A stretch of DNA of 15,427 nt from contig DBDB01000088.1 in the NCBI GenBank assembly GCA_002293345.1, positions 1-15,427 of the forward strand, in the 5' to 3' direction. This DNA comes from Alistipes sp. UBA943 (GTDB lineage Bacteria; Bacteroidota; Bacteroidia; Bacteroidales; Rikenellaceae). This document shows positions 6,807 to 14,850 of this stretch, piece after piece (the first letter of the stretch is position 1; every line of letters starts with the position of its first letter). A model generated the notes under the pieces. That model saw nothing but the letters and a program-made list of their open reading frames with translations. It did not search any database and was not told the origin of the DNA. The position numbers were made by a program, and so were the translations under genes.

Positions 6807-9800
6807 ATGAAATTCACCGAATACAAGCAACTCGACCTGCCGTTGGTCGCGCAGGAAGTTCTCAAACTGTGGGATGCCGAAGAGACGTTCAAACGTTCCG
6901 TCGAGGAGCGTGAGGGGGCCAAGTCTTTCGTGTTTTACGAGGGACCGCCGTCGGCAAACGGTGTGCCGGGCATACACCACGTCATGTCGCGCACGATCAA
7001 GGACCTGTTCTGCCGTTACAAGACGCAACGCGGGTTCCGCGTGCACCGCAAGGCGGGATGGGATACCCATGGACTTCCGGTGGAGTTGGGGGTGGAGAAG
7101 AAACTCGGTATCACGAAGGAGGATATCGGTGTAAAGATCTCGATCGAGGAGTACAACCAGGCATGCCGCGAGGCGGTGATGGAGTTCACGGGTCAGTGGG
7201 AGGATCTGACGCGTAAGATGGGATACTGGGTGGATATGCAGCATCCGTACATCACGTACGAGAATAACTACATAGAGACGCTGTGGTGGTTGCTCAAACA
7301 GCTTTACGACAAGGGGTTGTTGTACAAAGGTTACACGATACAACCCTATTCCCCTGCTGCCGGGACGGGACTTTCGACACACGAATTGAACCAACCGGGA
7401 TGTTACCGTGACGTGAAAGATACCACCTGCACGGCGCAATTCAAGGTGGTACGCAATGCGGAGAGCGAGAAACTTTTCGATGGCGTTGCGGCGGACGAAA
7501 ATGTATATTTCCTCGCGTGGACGACAACCCCGTGGACACTGCCGTCGAACACAGCACTCGCCGTAGGGCCTGCCGTGGAGTATGTGCGGGTGCGGTGTCA
7601 GAACCCATATACCGGAATGACACAAATAGTCATTCTGGCGCAAGATCTGGTCGGGGCCTACTTCAAAGAGTCACCCGACATGCTTCCAGGATCGTTGAAA
7701 GGTTGCGAGTTGGCTGGCATTCGATACGAACAACTCATCCCATGGGTCTCTCCCGATGGGGATGGATTCCGTGTCATCGAGGGTGACTATGTGACAACCT
7801 CCGACGGTACCGGTATCGTGCATATCGCCCCCACGTTCGGCGCGGACGATGCGCGCGTAGCACGCCAAGCGGGGATCCTCCCGCTTTTCATGCGGGATCG
7901 TGCCGGTAAGGATCAGCCCATGGTGGACAAATCGGGACGCTTCTTCTCCATCGAAGACCTCGATCCCGCATTCGTCCGCGCCAACGTCGACGACACCTAT
8001 CGCGAGTGGGCGGGACGTTACGTGAAGAACGATTATGATGATGCGGCGGGTGCCGATACGGCGCCCCTCGACGTCGATCTGTCCGTGATGCTGAAAGCGG
8101 AGAATAAAGTATTCAAGATCGAAAAACATACGCACTCCTATCCACACTGTTGGCGTACGGATAAGCCGGTGCTCTACTACCCCCTCGATTCGTGGTTCAT
8201 CCGCACCACCGCCCTGCGTGACAGGATGATCGAACTCAATAAAACCATCCACTGGCAACCCGAATCGACCGGATCGGGGCGTTTCGGCAAGTGGCTCGAA
8301 GGGTTGGTCGACTGGAATCTGTCGCGATCGCGGTTCTGGGGCACACCCCTGCCCATCTGGGCGACGGAAGATCGCACCGAAATGAAGTGTGTCGGGTCCG
8401 TGGAGGAGTTGCGTCGCGAGGCGGCAGCGGCTGTGGAGGCGGGGCTGATGAAACCCCTCCCGAATAGTGAGATCGACCTGCACCGTCCATACGTAGACGA
8501 GATCATCCTCGTATCTCCCTCCGGGAAACCCATGCATCGCGAACCCGACCTGATCGACGTGTGGTTCGATTCGGGTGCCATGCCGTACGCTCAGTACCAC
8601 TATCCGTTCGAGAACAAAGAGCATTTCAATACGCTGTTCCCCGCCGACTTTATCGCCGAAGGTGTCGATCAGACACGCGGGTGGTTCTTCACGTTGCATG
8701 CCCTGTCCGTCATGCTGTTCGACTCCGTGGCGTTCAAAAACATTATCTCCAACGGGCTCGTGCTGGACAAGAACGGCAATAAGATGTCCAAGCGTCTCGG
8801 CAACGGCGTCGATCCGTTCGAGGTGCTGAAAACGTACGGTGCCGATGCCACGCGGTGGTACATGATCGCGAACTCACAACCGTGGGATAACCTGAAATTC
8901 GACCGGGACGGTATCGACGAGGTGCGTCGTAAGTTTTTCGGTACGCTCTACAACACCTACTCGTTCTTCGCACTCTATGCCAATGTGGATGGGTTTACGG
9001 GCGAGGAATCCGAAATTCCCGTCGCGGAACGGCCGGAGATCGACCGGTGGATCATATCCTTGCTCCACTCCCTCGGGCGCGAAGTGACGGACGTACTCGA
9101 AGATTACGATCCCACACCTGCCGCGCGTGCCATCCAGGAGTTCGTCTGCGAGAACCTCTCCAACTGGTACGTCCGTCTGAACCGCAAGCGGTTCTGGGGC
9201 GGCGGACTCACGCACGATAAACTCGCCGCGTACCAAACCCTCCACACCTGCCTGCGTACCGTGGCACAGCTCGCCGCACCCATCGCGCCCTTTATCTCGG
9301 ATCAACTTTACCGTGACCTGGGGAGCAAAGAATCTGTGCATCTGTCCGAATGGCCCGTCAGCGATCCGTCGCTCGTCGACACGGAACTCGAACAGACCAT
9401 GGCCCTCGCACAGCAACTCTCGTCGATGGTGCTCGCACTGCGTCGCAAAGTCAACATCAAGGTGCGTCAACCGTTGTCGCGTATCCTCGTACCGGTGACC
9501 GATGCCGCAATGGAACGTCAACTGCGGGCCATCCAACCCCTCGTGCTCAATGAAGTCAATGTCAAGGAGATGGAGTTCACCGGTGCCGTGGCGAAACGCA
9601 TCAAACCCAATTTCAAGACCCTCGGAAAACGTTACGGAGCACTGATGAAGCAGATCGCCGAAGTCGTGGCAACCTTCACACAAGAGCAAATCGCAGCCAT
9701 CGAGTCCTCCGAAACTTATGAGTTCGAGGTGTCGGGGCAGACCGTCAGCGTGACGTCCGAAGATTTCGAAATCACGTCCGAAGATATGCCGGGATGGCTC

Positions 9801-10118
9801 GTGGCTTCCGAAGGACGACTCACCGTGGCACTCGATATCACGCTCACGGACGACCTCCGTGCCGAAGGTGTGGCACGTGAGCTCGTCAACCGTATCCAGA
9901 ACCTGCGTAAAGATTCGGGGCTCGAAGTGACCGACCGTATTCGCGTGGAGATACAGGAGGTCGATTTTGTGGCCGATGCCGTGAGACACTATGCCGATTA
10001 CATCGCCGCACAGGTGCTTGCCGAATCCGTGACGATGGCTCAGGCACCCACAGGCACCTTCATCACCTCCGTCGAGATCGATGAACTGCAGATAGATTTG
10101 GCAATTCGGAAAATTTGA
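6807..10118 (+). CDS. ileS: Isoleucyl-tRNA synthetase, type 2 (GxHH motif)
   Basis: A 1103-residue class I synthetase that charges tRNA-Ile. Length and sequence are those of the long, eukaryote-like IleRS2 group. Residues 47-58 read PPSANGVPGIHH, so the ATP-binding HxGH signature appears as GIHH (55-58). AGWDTHGLPVE follows. The CP1 editing domain starts near AWTTTPWTLPSNTA (about 237-250). KMSKR is at 659-663, followed by RLGNGVDPFEVL. The C-terminal region is the anticodon-binding helical domain plus the type 2 extension. The swapped HxGH/GxHH motif has been described in IleRS2 enzymes that are highly resistant to mupirocin; resistance here is inferred from the motif only. The start is unambiguous. 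A TraR/DksA-family gene follows 41 bases downstream. Confidence 0.98.
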   Translation: MKFTEYKQLDLPLVAQEVLKLWDAEETFKRSVEEREGAKSFVFYEGPPSANGVPGIHHVMSRTIKDLFCRYKTQRGFRVHRKAGWDTHGLPVELGVEKKLGITKEDIGVKISIEEYNQACREAVMEFTGQWEDLTRKMGYWVDMQHPYITYENNYIETLWWLLKQLYDKGLLYKGYTIQPYSPAAGTGLSTHELNQPGCYRDVKDTTCTAQFKVVRNAESEKLFDGVAADENVYFLAWTTTPWTLPSNTALAVGPAVEYVRVRCQNPYTGMTQIVILAQDLVGAYFKESPDMLPGSLKGCELAGIRYEQLIPWVSPDGDGFRVIEGDYVTTSDGTGIVHIAPTFGADDARVARQAGILPLFMRDRAGKDQPMVDKSGRFFSIEDLDPAFVRANVDDTYREWAGRYVKNDYDDAAGADTAPLDVDLSVMLKAENKVFKIEKHTHSYPHCWRTDKPVLYYPLDSWFIRTTALRDRMIELNKTIHWQPESTGSGRFGKWLEGLVDWNLSRSRFWGTPLPIWATEDRTEMKCVGSVEELRREAAAAVEAGLMKPLPNSEIDLHRPYVDEIILVSPSGKPMHREPDLIDVWFDSGAMPYAQYHYPFENKEHFNTLFPADFIAEGVDQTRGWFFTLHALSVMLFDSVAFKNIISNGLVLDKNGNKMSKRLGNGVDPFEVLKTYGADATRWYMIANSQPWDNLKFDRDGIDEVRRKFFGTLYNTYSFFALYANVDGFTGEESEIPVAERPEIDRWIISLLHSLGREVTDVLEDYDPTPAARAIQEFVCENLSNWYVRLNRKRFWGGGLTHDKLAAYQTLHTCLRTVAQLAAPIAPFISDQLYRDLGSKESVHLSEWPVSDPSLVDTELEQTMALAQQLSSMVLALRRKVNIKVRQPLSRILVPVTDAAMERQLRAIQPLVLNEVNVKEMEFTGAVAKRIKPNFKTLGKRYGALMKQIAEVVATFTQEQIAAIESSETYEFEVSGQTVSVTSEDFEITSEDMPGWLVASEGRLTVALDITLTDDLRAEGVARELVNRIQNLRKDSGLEVTDRIRVEIQEVDFVADAVRHYADYIAAQVLAESVTMAQAPTGTFITSVEIDELQIDLAIRKI

Positions 10119-10159
10119 TTTAATTTAGCGTCTTCTTAAATATATTATTGCAGAGAGAC

Positions 10160-10546
10160 ATGGCAGCAGAAGTAGAAAAAAATAGATACAGCGACGCCGA
10201 GTTGGAGGAGTTCAAACAGTTGATACTCACCAAATTGGAGAATGCACGGGCAGACTACGAGTTGCTCCGTTCCACCATCACACACACCGATAACAACGAC
10301 ACGGAGGATACATCCCCCACGTTCAAGGTGTTGGAGGAGGGTGCCACGACGCTCTCCAAAGAAGAAAGCGGACGGCTCGCGGCGCATCAGTTGAAATTCA
10401 TCCGTAACCTCGAGATGGCTCTCGTGCGTATCGAGAACAAAACGTACGGTATCTGTAAAACGACAGGTAAGTTGATTCCGAAAGAACGCCTGATGAAGGT
10501 GCCACATGCCACCGAGTGCATCGAAGCCAAAGAAGGACGCATATAG
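10160..10546 (+). CDS. TraR/DksA-family protein with reduced zinc-finger cysteines
   Basis: A 128-residue cytoplasmic protein with the DksA layout: an N-terminal coiled coil (about residues 10-90, rich in Glu, Lys and Leu) followed by a short C-terminal finger, NKTYGICKTTGKLIPKERL (about 93-111). DksA-type proteins enter the RNA polymerase secondary channel and modulate initiation. The usual four zinc ligands are reduced to two cysteines, C99 and C120; the partner positions read T102 and A123, so zinc binding may be lost, as in known zinc-independent DksA paralogues. The ATG at 10160 is preferred to a TTG 12 bases earlier. It lies 41 bases after ileS, an arrangement common in Bacteroidetes, and ends in a strong terminator. 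A weak TATTATTG box precedes it, so it may be read through from ileS or transcribed separately. Confidence 0.93.
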   Translation: MAAEVEKNRYSDAELEEFKQLILTKLENARADYELLRSTITHTDNNDTEDTSPTFKVLEEGATTLSKEESGRLAAHQLKFIRNLEMALVRIENKTYGICKTTGKLIPKERLMKVPHATECIEAKEGRI

Positions 10547-10557
10547 TTCACGCCACA

Positions 10558-10590
10558 AAAAAACTCCCGCTCATCGAGCGGGAGTTTTTT
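10558..10590. terminator. Bidirectional intrinsic terminator after the TraR/DksA gene
   Basis: A stem of CTCCCGCTC at 10564-10572 paired with 10576-10584 around an ATC loop, extended by A6/T6 at 10558-10563 and 10585-10590. It ends the ileS-TraR/DksA unit, and in the opposite direction can end the gtrA transcript after it crosses cassette B. Confidence 0.92.
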
Positions 10591-10594
10591 ACGT

Positions 10595-10792
10595 CTCCCC
10601 GCGCCGGGGGACCGTAACAACTCCAATGGTCAGCTGTACATTCAGACTACCTACGGGAACTATTGGATGCTCTCGGCTTCCTCCGACACGTTTGCGACAC
10701 GCTTCTACTTCGATTCCACGTGGCTCAATACGGGTGCCAATAGCGTCAGTTACGCCCTCTCCCTCCGTTGTATAAAGATCTAATGTAGGGCG
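10595..10792 (+). repeat. Orphan variable-domain cassette B (DUF1566/FISUMP-like C-terminus)
   Basis: A 62-codon frame from CTC at 10595 to TAA at 10781-10783, plus the conserved tail to 10792. It encodes LPAPGDRNNSNGQL, then YW plus a variable stretch, ending SLRCIKI. It has no start codon, promoter or upstream domain: it begins 4 bases after a terminator, so sense transcription is unlikely. The gtrA operon would instead transcribe it antisense. The edges are identical to cassette A (10595-10609 against 4441-4455; 10761-10792 against 4610-4641), while the interior is heavily diverged and one codon shorter. The last three codons and stop of gtrA on the other strand lie inside the shared 3' edge. 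That suggests the cassette was placed against, or into, the gtrA end. Likely roles are a donor cassette, a remote retroelement target or a remnant. Confidence 0.8.
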
Positions 10793-11256
10793 GGACAACC
10801 ATTCGCCTTACGCTCTTTGGGAAGCCTCTGTCGCCACGTGAAATAACGTGCCATCAGGAAACTATATCCCGCAACAATCACCGACGTGACGATCTTCGAC
10901 GGTGTAGGCCACAAACCGCATGCCTCCACCAACAGCTTCATCAACACGTAATTCAATACAATAGAGCCACATCCGCTTAACAGGTATTTACCCAACTGAA
11001 TGTTCGCTCTGTCGGATCGCTGGCCGAATACCACGTAACGATTCAACAGGAACCCCGTGAAAAACGTGATCGGAAAGACCAAAATCAAGGATGCAATGTG
11101 GGGCGATACAACGATGCATCCCAAATCAATGTAACGTTGGGCAATGATGAAATTGTAGATCGCGGCGTAGCAAACAGCATCTACCGTCAACGTCACGCCG
11201 CCACAAAAACCGTAACGGATCAACGTCACGCGTTTTATTTTTTCGTATAGGCCCAC
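10780..11256 (-). CDS. GtrA-family membrane protein
   Basis: A 158-residue protein with four predicted membrane segments (about residues 14-36, 44-76, 90-110 and 122-140) and the GtrA-family opening IRYGFCGG near residues 13-20. GtrA-like proteins are thought to flip or present lipid-linked sugars for cell-envelope glycosylation; the substrate here is unknown. FLLNRYVVF at about 69-77 and ARYFTW at 136-141 fit the family's basic loop motifs. The start overlaps the end of the SPOR gene by 22 bases, so it is the last gene of the six-gene minus-strand run. The last residues (ALH and the stop codon) are encoded inside the conserved 3' edge of cassette B, so the native C-terminus may have been changed by the cassette. 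The loss would be confined to the soluble tail. Confidence 0.85.
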   Translation of the reverse strand: MGLYEKIKRVTLIRYGFCGGVTLTVDAVCYAAIYNFIIAQRYIDLGCIVVSPHIASLILVFPITFFTGFLLNRYVVFGQRSDRANIQLGKYLLSGCGSIVLNYVLMKLLVEACGLWPTPSKIVTSVIVAGYSFLMARYFTWRQRLPKERKANGCPALH

Positions 11257-11942
11257 GGCTTGTATTCGTTCCTGTACAGCGTGTCACGGGCAATGAAAGT
11301 CTGTGCCTGTTGGCGAGAATCGCTCTCGTAGACCACTACAGCCCACTTTCCGTCCAGGCGGTAGACACGCGAACCCGGCAACTGTTCCATCACGAAACGT
11401 GCGTTTACCTCGTACTGAAATGTCCCTAATATCACGTACGTGCGGCCGTGGAGCATGTCTAACGAATCGGTCGGGATGCGTTCCAGTGCCTGTGGACGGG
11501 TCGTTACGCGTTGCGTCTTCGGAACCGGGATAAGTTGCGATTGAAGTGGCTCTGAGGCCGATTTTGACCCGGTTTGCCAAAGAAAATACCCCCCCGTAAT
11601 CAGTAAAATAACCGCGAAAATCCATAAAAACACCACCCAAAACCTGCTTTTTCGACGAATTACTAACTGCTTGTGTCCCAGTGGATTAAGAATTTCATCC
11701 ACTTCACGCGAAAGAGGAAAGTTATTAACATTCGATAAGTTTTCCTTATAGAAAATAATTCTCTTATAAGGAGGGCTTATACGCCTGCCATGACGCTCGG
11801 CACTGACTCGTTCCACCTTCAAAGTCCCTACTCCGTCGAGATGCCACTCCCCATAGCGTCCCAAAATGCCACCACCATCGGACAACAATTCGCTAAGGAT
11901 CAACTCATTCAATTCGGCTATTTCGTGCGGAGTCAGTTCCAT
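11235..11942 (-). CDS. HU-CCDC81-like / SPOR-domain membrane protein
   Basis: A 235-residue, single-pass inner-membrane protein. Residues 1-90 resemble the HU-CCDC81-like N-terminal domain found in Bacteroidetes, with RISPPYKRIIFYKENL at about 54-69. Residues 101-123 form one membrane segment. A Pro/Thr/Gln-rich linker follows, then a C-terminal SPOR domain (about 166-235; TYVILGTFQYEVNARFV). SPOR domains bind denuded glycan strands of peptidoglycan, usually at division sites, so a role in cell-wall or division biology is likely. The topology places the HU-like part in the cytoplasm and SPOR in the periplasm. The start at 11942, 7 bases after the lgt stop, is preferred; an upstream frame to 11996 runs into lgt. 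The N-terminal domain call is by pattern only. Confidence 0.85.
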   Translation of the reverse strand: MELTPHEIAELNELILSELLSDGGGILGRYGEWHLDGVGTLKVERVSAERHGRRISPPYKRIIFYKENLSNVNNFPLSREVDEILNPLGHKQLVIRRKSRFWVVFLWIFAVILLITGGYFLWQTGSKSASEPLQSQLIPVPKTQRVTTRPQALERIPTDSLDMLHGRTYVILGTFQYEVNARFVMEQLPGSRVYRLDGKWAVVVYESDSRQQAQTFIARDTLYRNEYKPWAYTKK

Positions 11943-11949
11943 CTCTAAG

Positions 11950-12813
11950 CTACTTTTTCGTGACCCTGCCTGCCTCCACAGGACGGCGATACGCACGCCA
12001 GATCATATACACACCCAAGGCGATGAAGGGGATGCTCAGCCACTGACCCATATTGATCGCCCAGCCCTGCTCGAATGTCTCCTGCTCGACCTTCACGAAC
12101 TCGATCAGGAAGCGCGTGAGGAAGATGCCGATCAATCCCACGCCGAACAGCACACCCGGACGGCGGCGTCCCAAATCGCCCTTATAGTACAGTAAACACA
12201 ACACAATGAACGTAATCAGATAGCAGGCCGCTTCGTAGAGTTGCGTCGGGTGCAGGAACGGCATCTGGTCGATCGGGACAATCAAATTCCCCTTGCGGTC
12301 GTAATATTCGGGCAGGCGGAGAAACTTGAAGCCCCAACTTGCGGACGTGGCGCGTCCCACGATCTCCGAATTGAACAGATTTCCCAGTCGTACCAATGCG
12401 CCGCCCACGCCCACGGGGATCATCACGCGATCCAGAGACCAGATATAGGGCAACTTATTTCTCCTCGAAAACAGCCACAAACCGATCAACAGACCGATCG
12501 CCGCACCGTGGCTCGCCATGCCGCCATCGCGAAACCCGGTAATGATCTGCAACGGATGGCGCAGAAAATAGTCCGGCTCATAAAACAAACAGTGACCCAG
12601 ACGTGCACCGAGGATCGTGGCGATCGTGCCGTACAGAAAAATCGAGTTCGGCACCTGTTTCGGCAATCCCTCGCGTTTGGAAAAATTCTCGAAAAAGAGC
12701 ATGCCGCCCAACAGCGCCAGCGCCCACATCAACCCGTACCAACGGATCTCCAATCCGCCCAACGATACCATCACGGGATCGAAATCCCACACCACAGTCA
12801 ACAGTCGCATCAT
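11950..12813 (-). CDS. lgt: Prolipoprotein diacylglyceryl transferase
   Basis: A 287-residue polytopic inner-membrane enzyme that moves a diacylglyceryl group from phosphatidylglycerol to the lipobox cysteine of prelipoproteins, the first step of lipoprotein maturation. Seven membrane segments are visible. The residues corresponding to the essential E. coli H103, R143, N146, R239 and E243 are H102 (in GGMASHG), R142 and N145 (in VRLGNLFNSEIVG), R234 and E238 (in TRFLIEF). HPTQLYEA at 188-195 is the other family signature. The first codon overlaps the stop of the histidine-kinase gene in an ATGA, so translation is probably coupled. A second ATG follows immediately, and the start could be either. 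Length is normal and the assignment is secure. Confidence 0.98.
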   Translation of the reverse strand: MMRLLTVVWDFDPVMVSLGGLEIRWYGLMWALALLGGMLFFENFSKREGLPKQVPNSIFLYGTIATILGARLGHCLFYEPDYFLRHPLQIITGFRDGGMASHGAAIGLLIGLWLFSRRNKLPYIWSLDRVMIPVGVGGALVRLGNLFNSEIVGRATSASWGFKFLRLPEYYDRKGNLIVPIDQMPFLHPTQLYEAACYLITFIVLCLLYYKGDLGRRRPGVLFGVGLIGIFLTRFLIEFVKVEQETFEQGWAINMGQWLSIPFIALGVYMIWRAYRRPVEAGRVTKK

Positions 12814-13550
12814 ATTTTATTGAGTGTAAATGAAAATGCAGTCCCTTCGCCCGGCGCGCTGCGCAGCGTGATCCGTTCGCCATGCGCCTCGACGATATGC
12901 TTGACGATCGCAAGTCCCAATCCCGTGCCGCCATGCTCGCGCGAGCGCGCCGCGTCCGTGCGGTAGAATCGCTCGAAAATGCGCGGTTGGTTCTCCTCCG
13001 GAATGCCGATGCCGTTGTCCGACACCTCCACCGTCACACGATCCAACGCGTCGCGGAACGTCACCTGCGTCCGGCCCCCATCGCGTCCGTACGTGATCGA
13101 ATTCGAGATCAGATTCATCAATACCTGACCGATATAGTGCTTGTCGGCATGGACACGGATCGGCTCCACGGCACGTACCTCGATAGAGATCCCTTTCTCA
13201 CGTGCCTTCAGCTCCATCTGATCCGCCAATTCGCGCGCCAATGCCACCACGTCGAAATACTCCAGGTGCAGTTGCGTCATCGCACTCTCCAACTTCGAGA
13301 TCGTATCCAGATCGTTCACGATACGGATCAAACGGTCCGCATTCTTCTCGGCACGCTCCAGGTACTTGCGGTTGATCAGTTCGTCCTCCAATCCGCCGTC
13401 CAGCAGCGTCGAGAGGTAGCCCTGGATCATGAAGATCGGGGTCTTCAGCTCGTGTGCCACACTGCCCAAATATTGCCTGCGAAACAACTCGTTCTCCTTC
13501 AAACGCGCTATCTCGTCGCTCTTGCGATTTTTTCTCCCAAACAACTTCAT
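12810..13550 (-). CDS. Soluble histidine kinase (HisKA + HATPase_c only)
   Basis: A 246-residue kinase of the PhoR/HisKA type. The H-box is SVAHELKTPIFMIQGY with H33 as the phosphoacceptor. The N-box NLISN is at 146-150, G1 DNGIGIP at 178-184, the F-box IFERFYR at 191-197 and G2 GGTGLGLAIVK at 207-217, so the catalytic core is complete. Unusually, nothing precedes the H-box except about 30 basic and charged residues: there is no membrane segment, PAS, HAMP or sensor domain, although most PhoR-like proteins have one. It is linked by ATGA overlaps to ribE upstream and lgt downstream, and no response regulator occurs in the window. It may sense a cytoplasmic partner, or be a truncated sensor. 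Input and output are unknown. Confidence 0.93.
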   Translation of the reverse strand: MKLFGRKNRKSDEIARLKENELFRRQYLGSVAHELKTPIFMIQGYLSTLLDGGLEDELINRKYLERAEKNADRLIRIVNDLDTISKLESAMTQLHLEYFDVVALARELADQMELKAREKGISIEVRAVEPIRVHADKHYIGQVLMNLISNSITYGRDGGRTQVTFRDALDRVTVEVSDNGIGIPEENQPRIFERFYRTDAARSREHGGTGLGLAIVKHIVEAHGERITLRSAPGEGTAFSFTLNKI

Positions 13551-14149
13551 CGGCCATCCAGATAATTTTGCACCAACCGTGCAATATACTTGCCAATGAT
13601 GTCGAATTCCAAATTCACCACGCTACCCTCACGGATATCGTGAAAATTCGTGTGTTCATACGTATACGGAATGATCGCCACGCGGAAGCGTCCCTTCCCG
13701 GAGTCGCAGACCGTCAGGCTTACGCCGTTTACACATATAGACCCCTTCTCAACTGTTACCTGTTCCGGGGACTCCTCGCTGTATGCAAAGGTGAAATACC
13801 AACTCCCGCCCGCCTCCTCCACCGCCGTGCAGATAGCTGTACCATCCACATGTCCCTGTACGATATGGCCATCCAGCAGTGCATCGGGACGCATCGCACG
13901 TTCGATGTTTACCTCGTCGCCAACCTGTAACAAGCCCAAATTGCTCTTGTCCAGCGTCTCCTTCATCGCCGTCACGGAATACGTATCTTCCGTCAGGTCG
14001 ATCACCGTCAAACACACCCCATTGTGCGACACCGACTGGTCGATCTTTAGTTCCGAACAGATGTCGGTGGCAAAGGTGAAGGTCTTGTTCTGTCGGTCGG
14101 TGGCGATTTTAACGAGACGCACCGTCTTCTCGACGATTCCTGAGAACAT
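13547..14149 (-). CDS. ribE: Riboflavin synthase, alpha subunit
   Basis: A 200-residue cytoplasmic enzyme that converts two 6,7-dimethyl-8-ribityllumazine molecules to riboflavin, the last step of riboflavin synthesis. It starts with MFSGIVE, the family hallmark. Two lumazine-binding repeats are present: SHNGVCLTV at 41-49 with GHIVQGHVDG at 94-103 (start of the second), and VNGVSLTV at 140-147, ending NLEFDIIGKYIAR. Length is normal. It starts 2 bases after the stop of the S24-like regulator and ends in an ATGA overlap with the histidine kinase. Other rib genes are absent, so it is a stand-alone ribE, and there is no room for an FMN riboswitch directly before it. Regulation would be through the operon promoter at 14904-14935. 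Confidence 0.98.
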   Translation of the reverse strand: MFSGIVEKTVRLVKIATDRQNKTFTFATDICSELKIDQSVSHNGVCLTVIDLTEDTYSVTAMKETLDKSNLGLLQVGDEVNIERAMRPDALLDGHIVQGHVDGTAICTAVEEAGGSWYFTFAYSEESPEQVTVEKGSICVNGVSLTVCDSGKGRFRVAIIPYTYEHTNFHDIREGSVVNLEFDIIGKYIARLVQNYLDGR

Positions 14150-14151
14150 AG

Positions 14152-14784
14152 TTACTGTTTAATGTGCAGCACACCACAGACCCGGTACAGCTCCTCGACG
14201 TCGGACGCATTCACATACAGGTCGTCGAATTGATCCCGGTTCGTCGCCACGAGACGCCATTCGTCCGGTTGCTCCGAGGTGCGCAATGTACGCAAAGTTA
14301 CAATTTTTTGCGATACAACCACATATTCCATCCCGGGAATCACTACTTCGGGTAAAACTTTTTTCAGGAATACGATCGATCCCGACGGAATGGAACCCTC
14401 CATGGCCCGTCCGTTATACACCATCGCCAGGTCGCAATCGCCCAGCGGAGGGAGAATAAACACGTGATCGGGGGCCAGGGTGGCCAGGTCGTTGAAACGA
14501 GTCTCGACGTCGAGGTTGTGGAACGGCACCTGGAGTCCGGAGTCGTCCGTGTCGGCGAACATGCGGCCCTCACCCGTGAGGAGCCAGGGAAGGCTAATCT
14601 GGGGGAATTTCGTGACGATCTTGTCCGCCAGATTGCGGGAGATTCCGTTATTCCCCTTCTTGATCTGATAGAGATTTTCGCCGCGAGGAAGGCCAATGTG
14701 GAGGGCAAAGTAGTTCACCGTCATGTTCGCCCAACGGATCACAGCCTCCAAACGTTGCCAGTTGCTTAATTTTTCGGGTTTCAT
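14152..14784 (-). CDS. HTH regulator with catalytically dead S24/LexA-like domain
   Basis: A 210-residue putative DNA-binding regulator. Residues about 7-72 look like a Cro/C1-type helix-turn-helix domain ending in WLLTGEG, a motif common just after the HTH in phage-repressor-like proteins. The C-terminal part (about 112-210) has the S24/LexA-like pattern GRAMEGSIPSGSIVFL. In active S24 peptidases the catalytic Ser lies in GDSM; here the position reads A127. The Lys position appears to be R165 (in VTLRTL). Self-cleavage is therefore unlikely, and the protein may respond to a ligand or partner instead. It heads the operon with ribE, the kinase and lgt, and is divergent from the XRE gene. Tandem repeats at 14851-14888 may be its operator (inference). 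Confidence 0.82.
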   Translation of the reverse strand: MKPEKLSNWQRLEAVIRWANMTVNYFALHIGLPRGENLYQIKKGNNGISRNLADKIVTKFPQISLPWLLTGEGRMFADTDDSGLQVPFHNLDVETRFNDLATLAPDHVFILPPLGDCDLAMVYNGRAMEGSIPSGSIVFLKKVLPEVVIPGMEYVVVSQKIVTLRTLRTSEQPDEWRLVATNRDQFDDLYVNASDVEELYRVCGVLHIKQ

Positions 14785-14818
14785 AGGTTTAGTAGTTGGT
14801 TTTGTTGTGCTAACGGAA

Positions 14819-14838
14819 TTGCAATACGTTATAGTATA
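14819..14838. repeat. Inverted operator-like repeat, left copy
   Basis: TTGCAATA at 14819-14826 and TAGTATA at 14832-14838 are separated by CGTTA. The reverse complement of 14940-14957 carries the same two blocks without the 5-base gap. The pair brackets most of the region between the two divergent regulator genes and may be binding sites for one of them. Confidence 0.4.
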
Positions 14839-14850
14839 GAGTTTTTGGGC

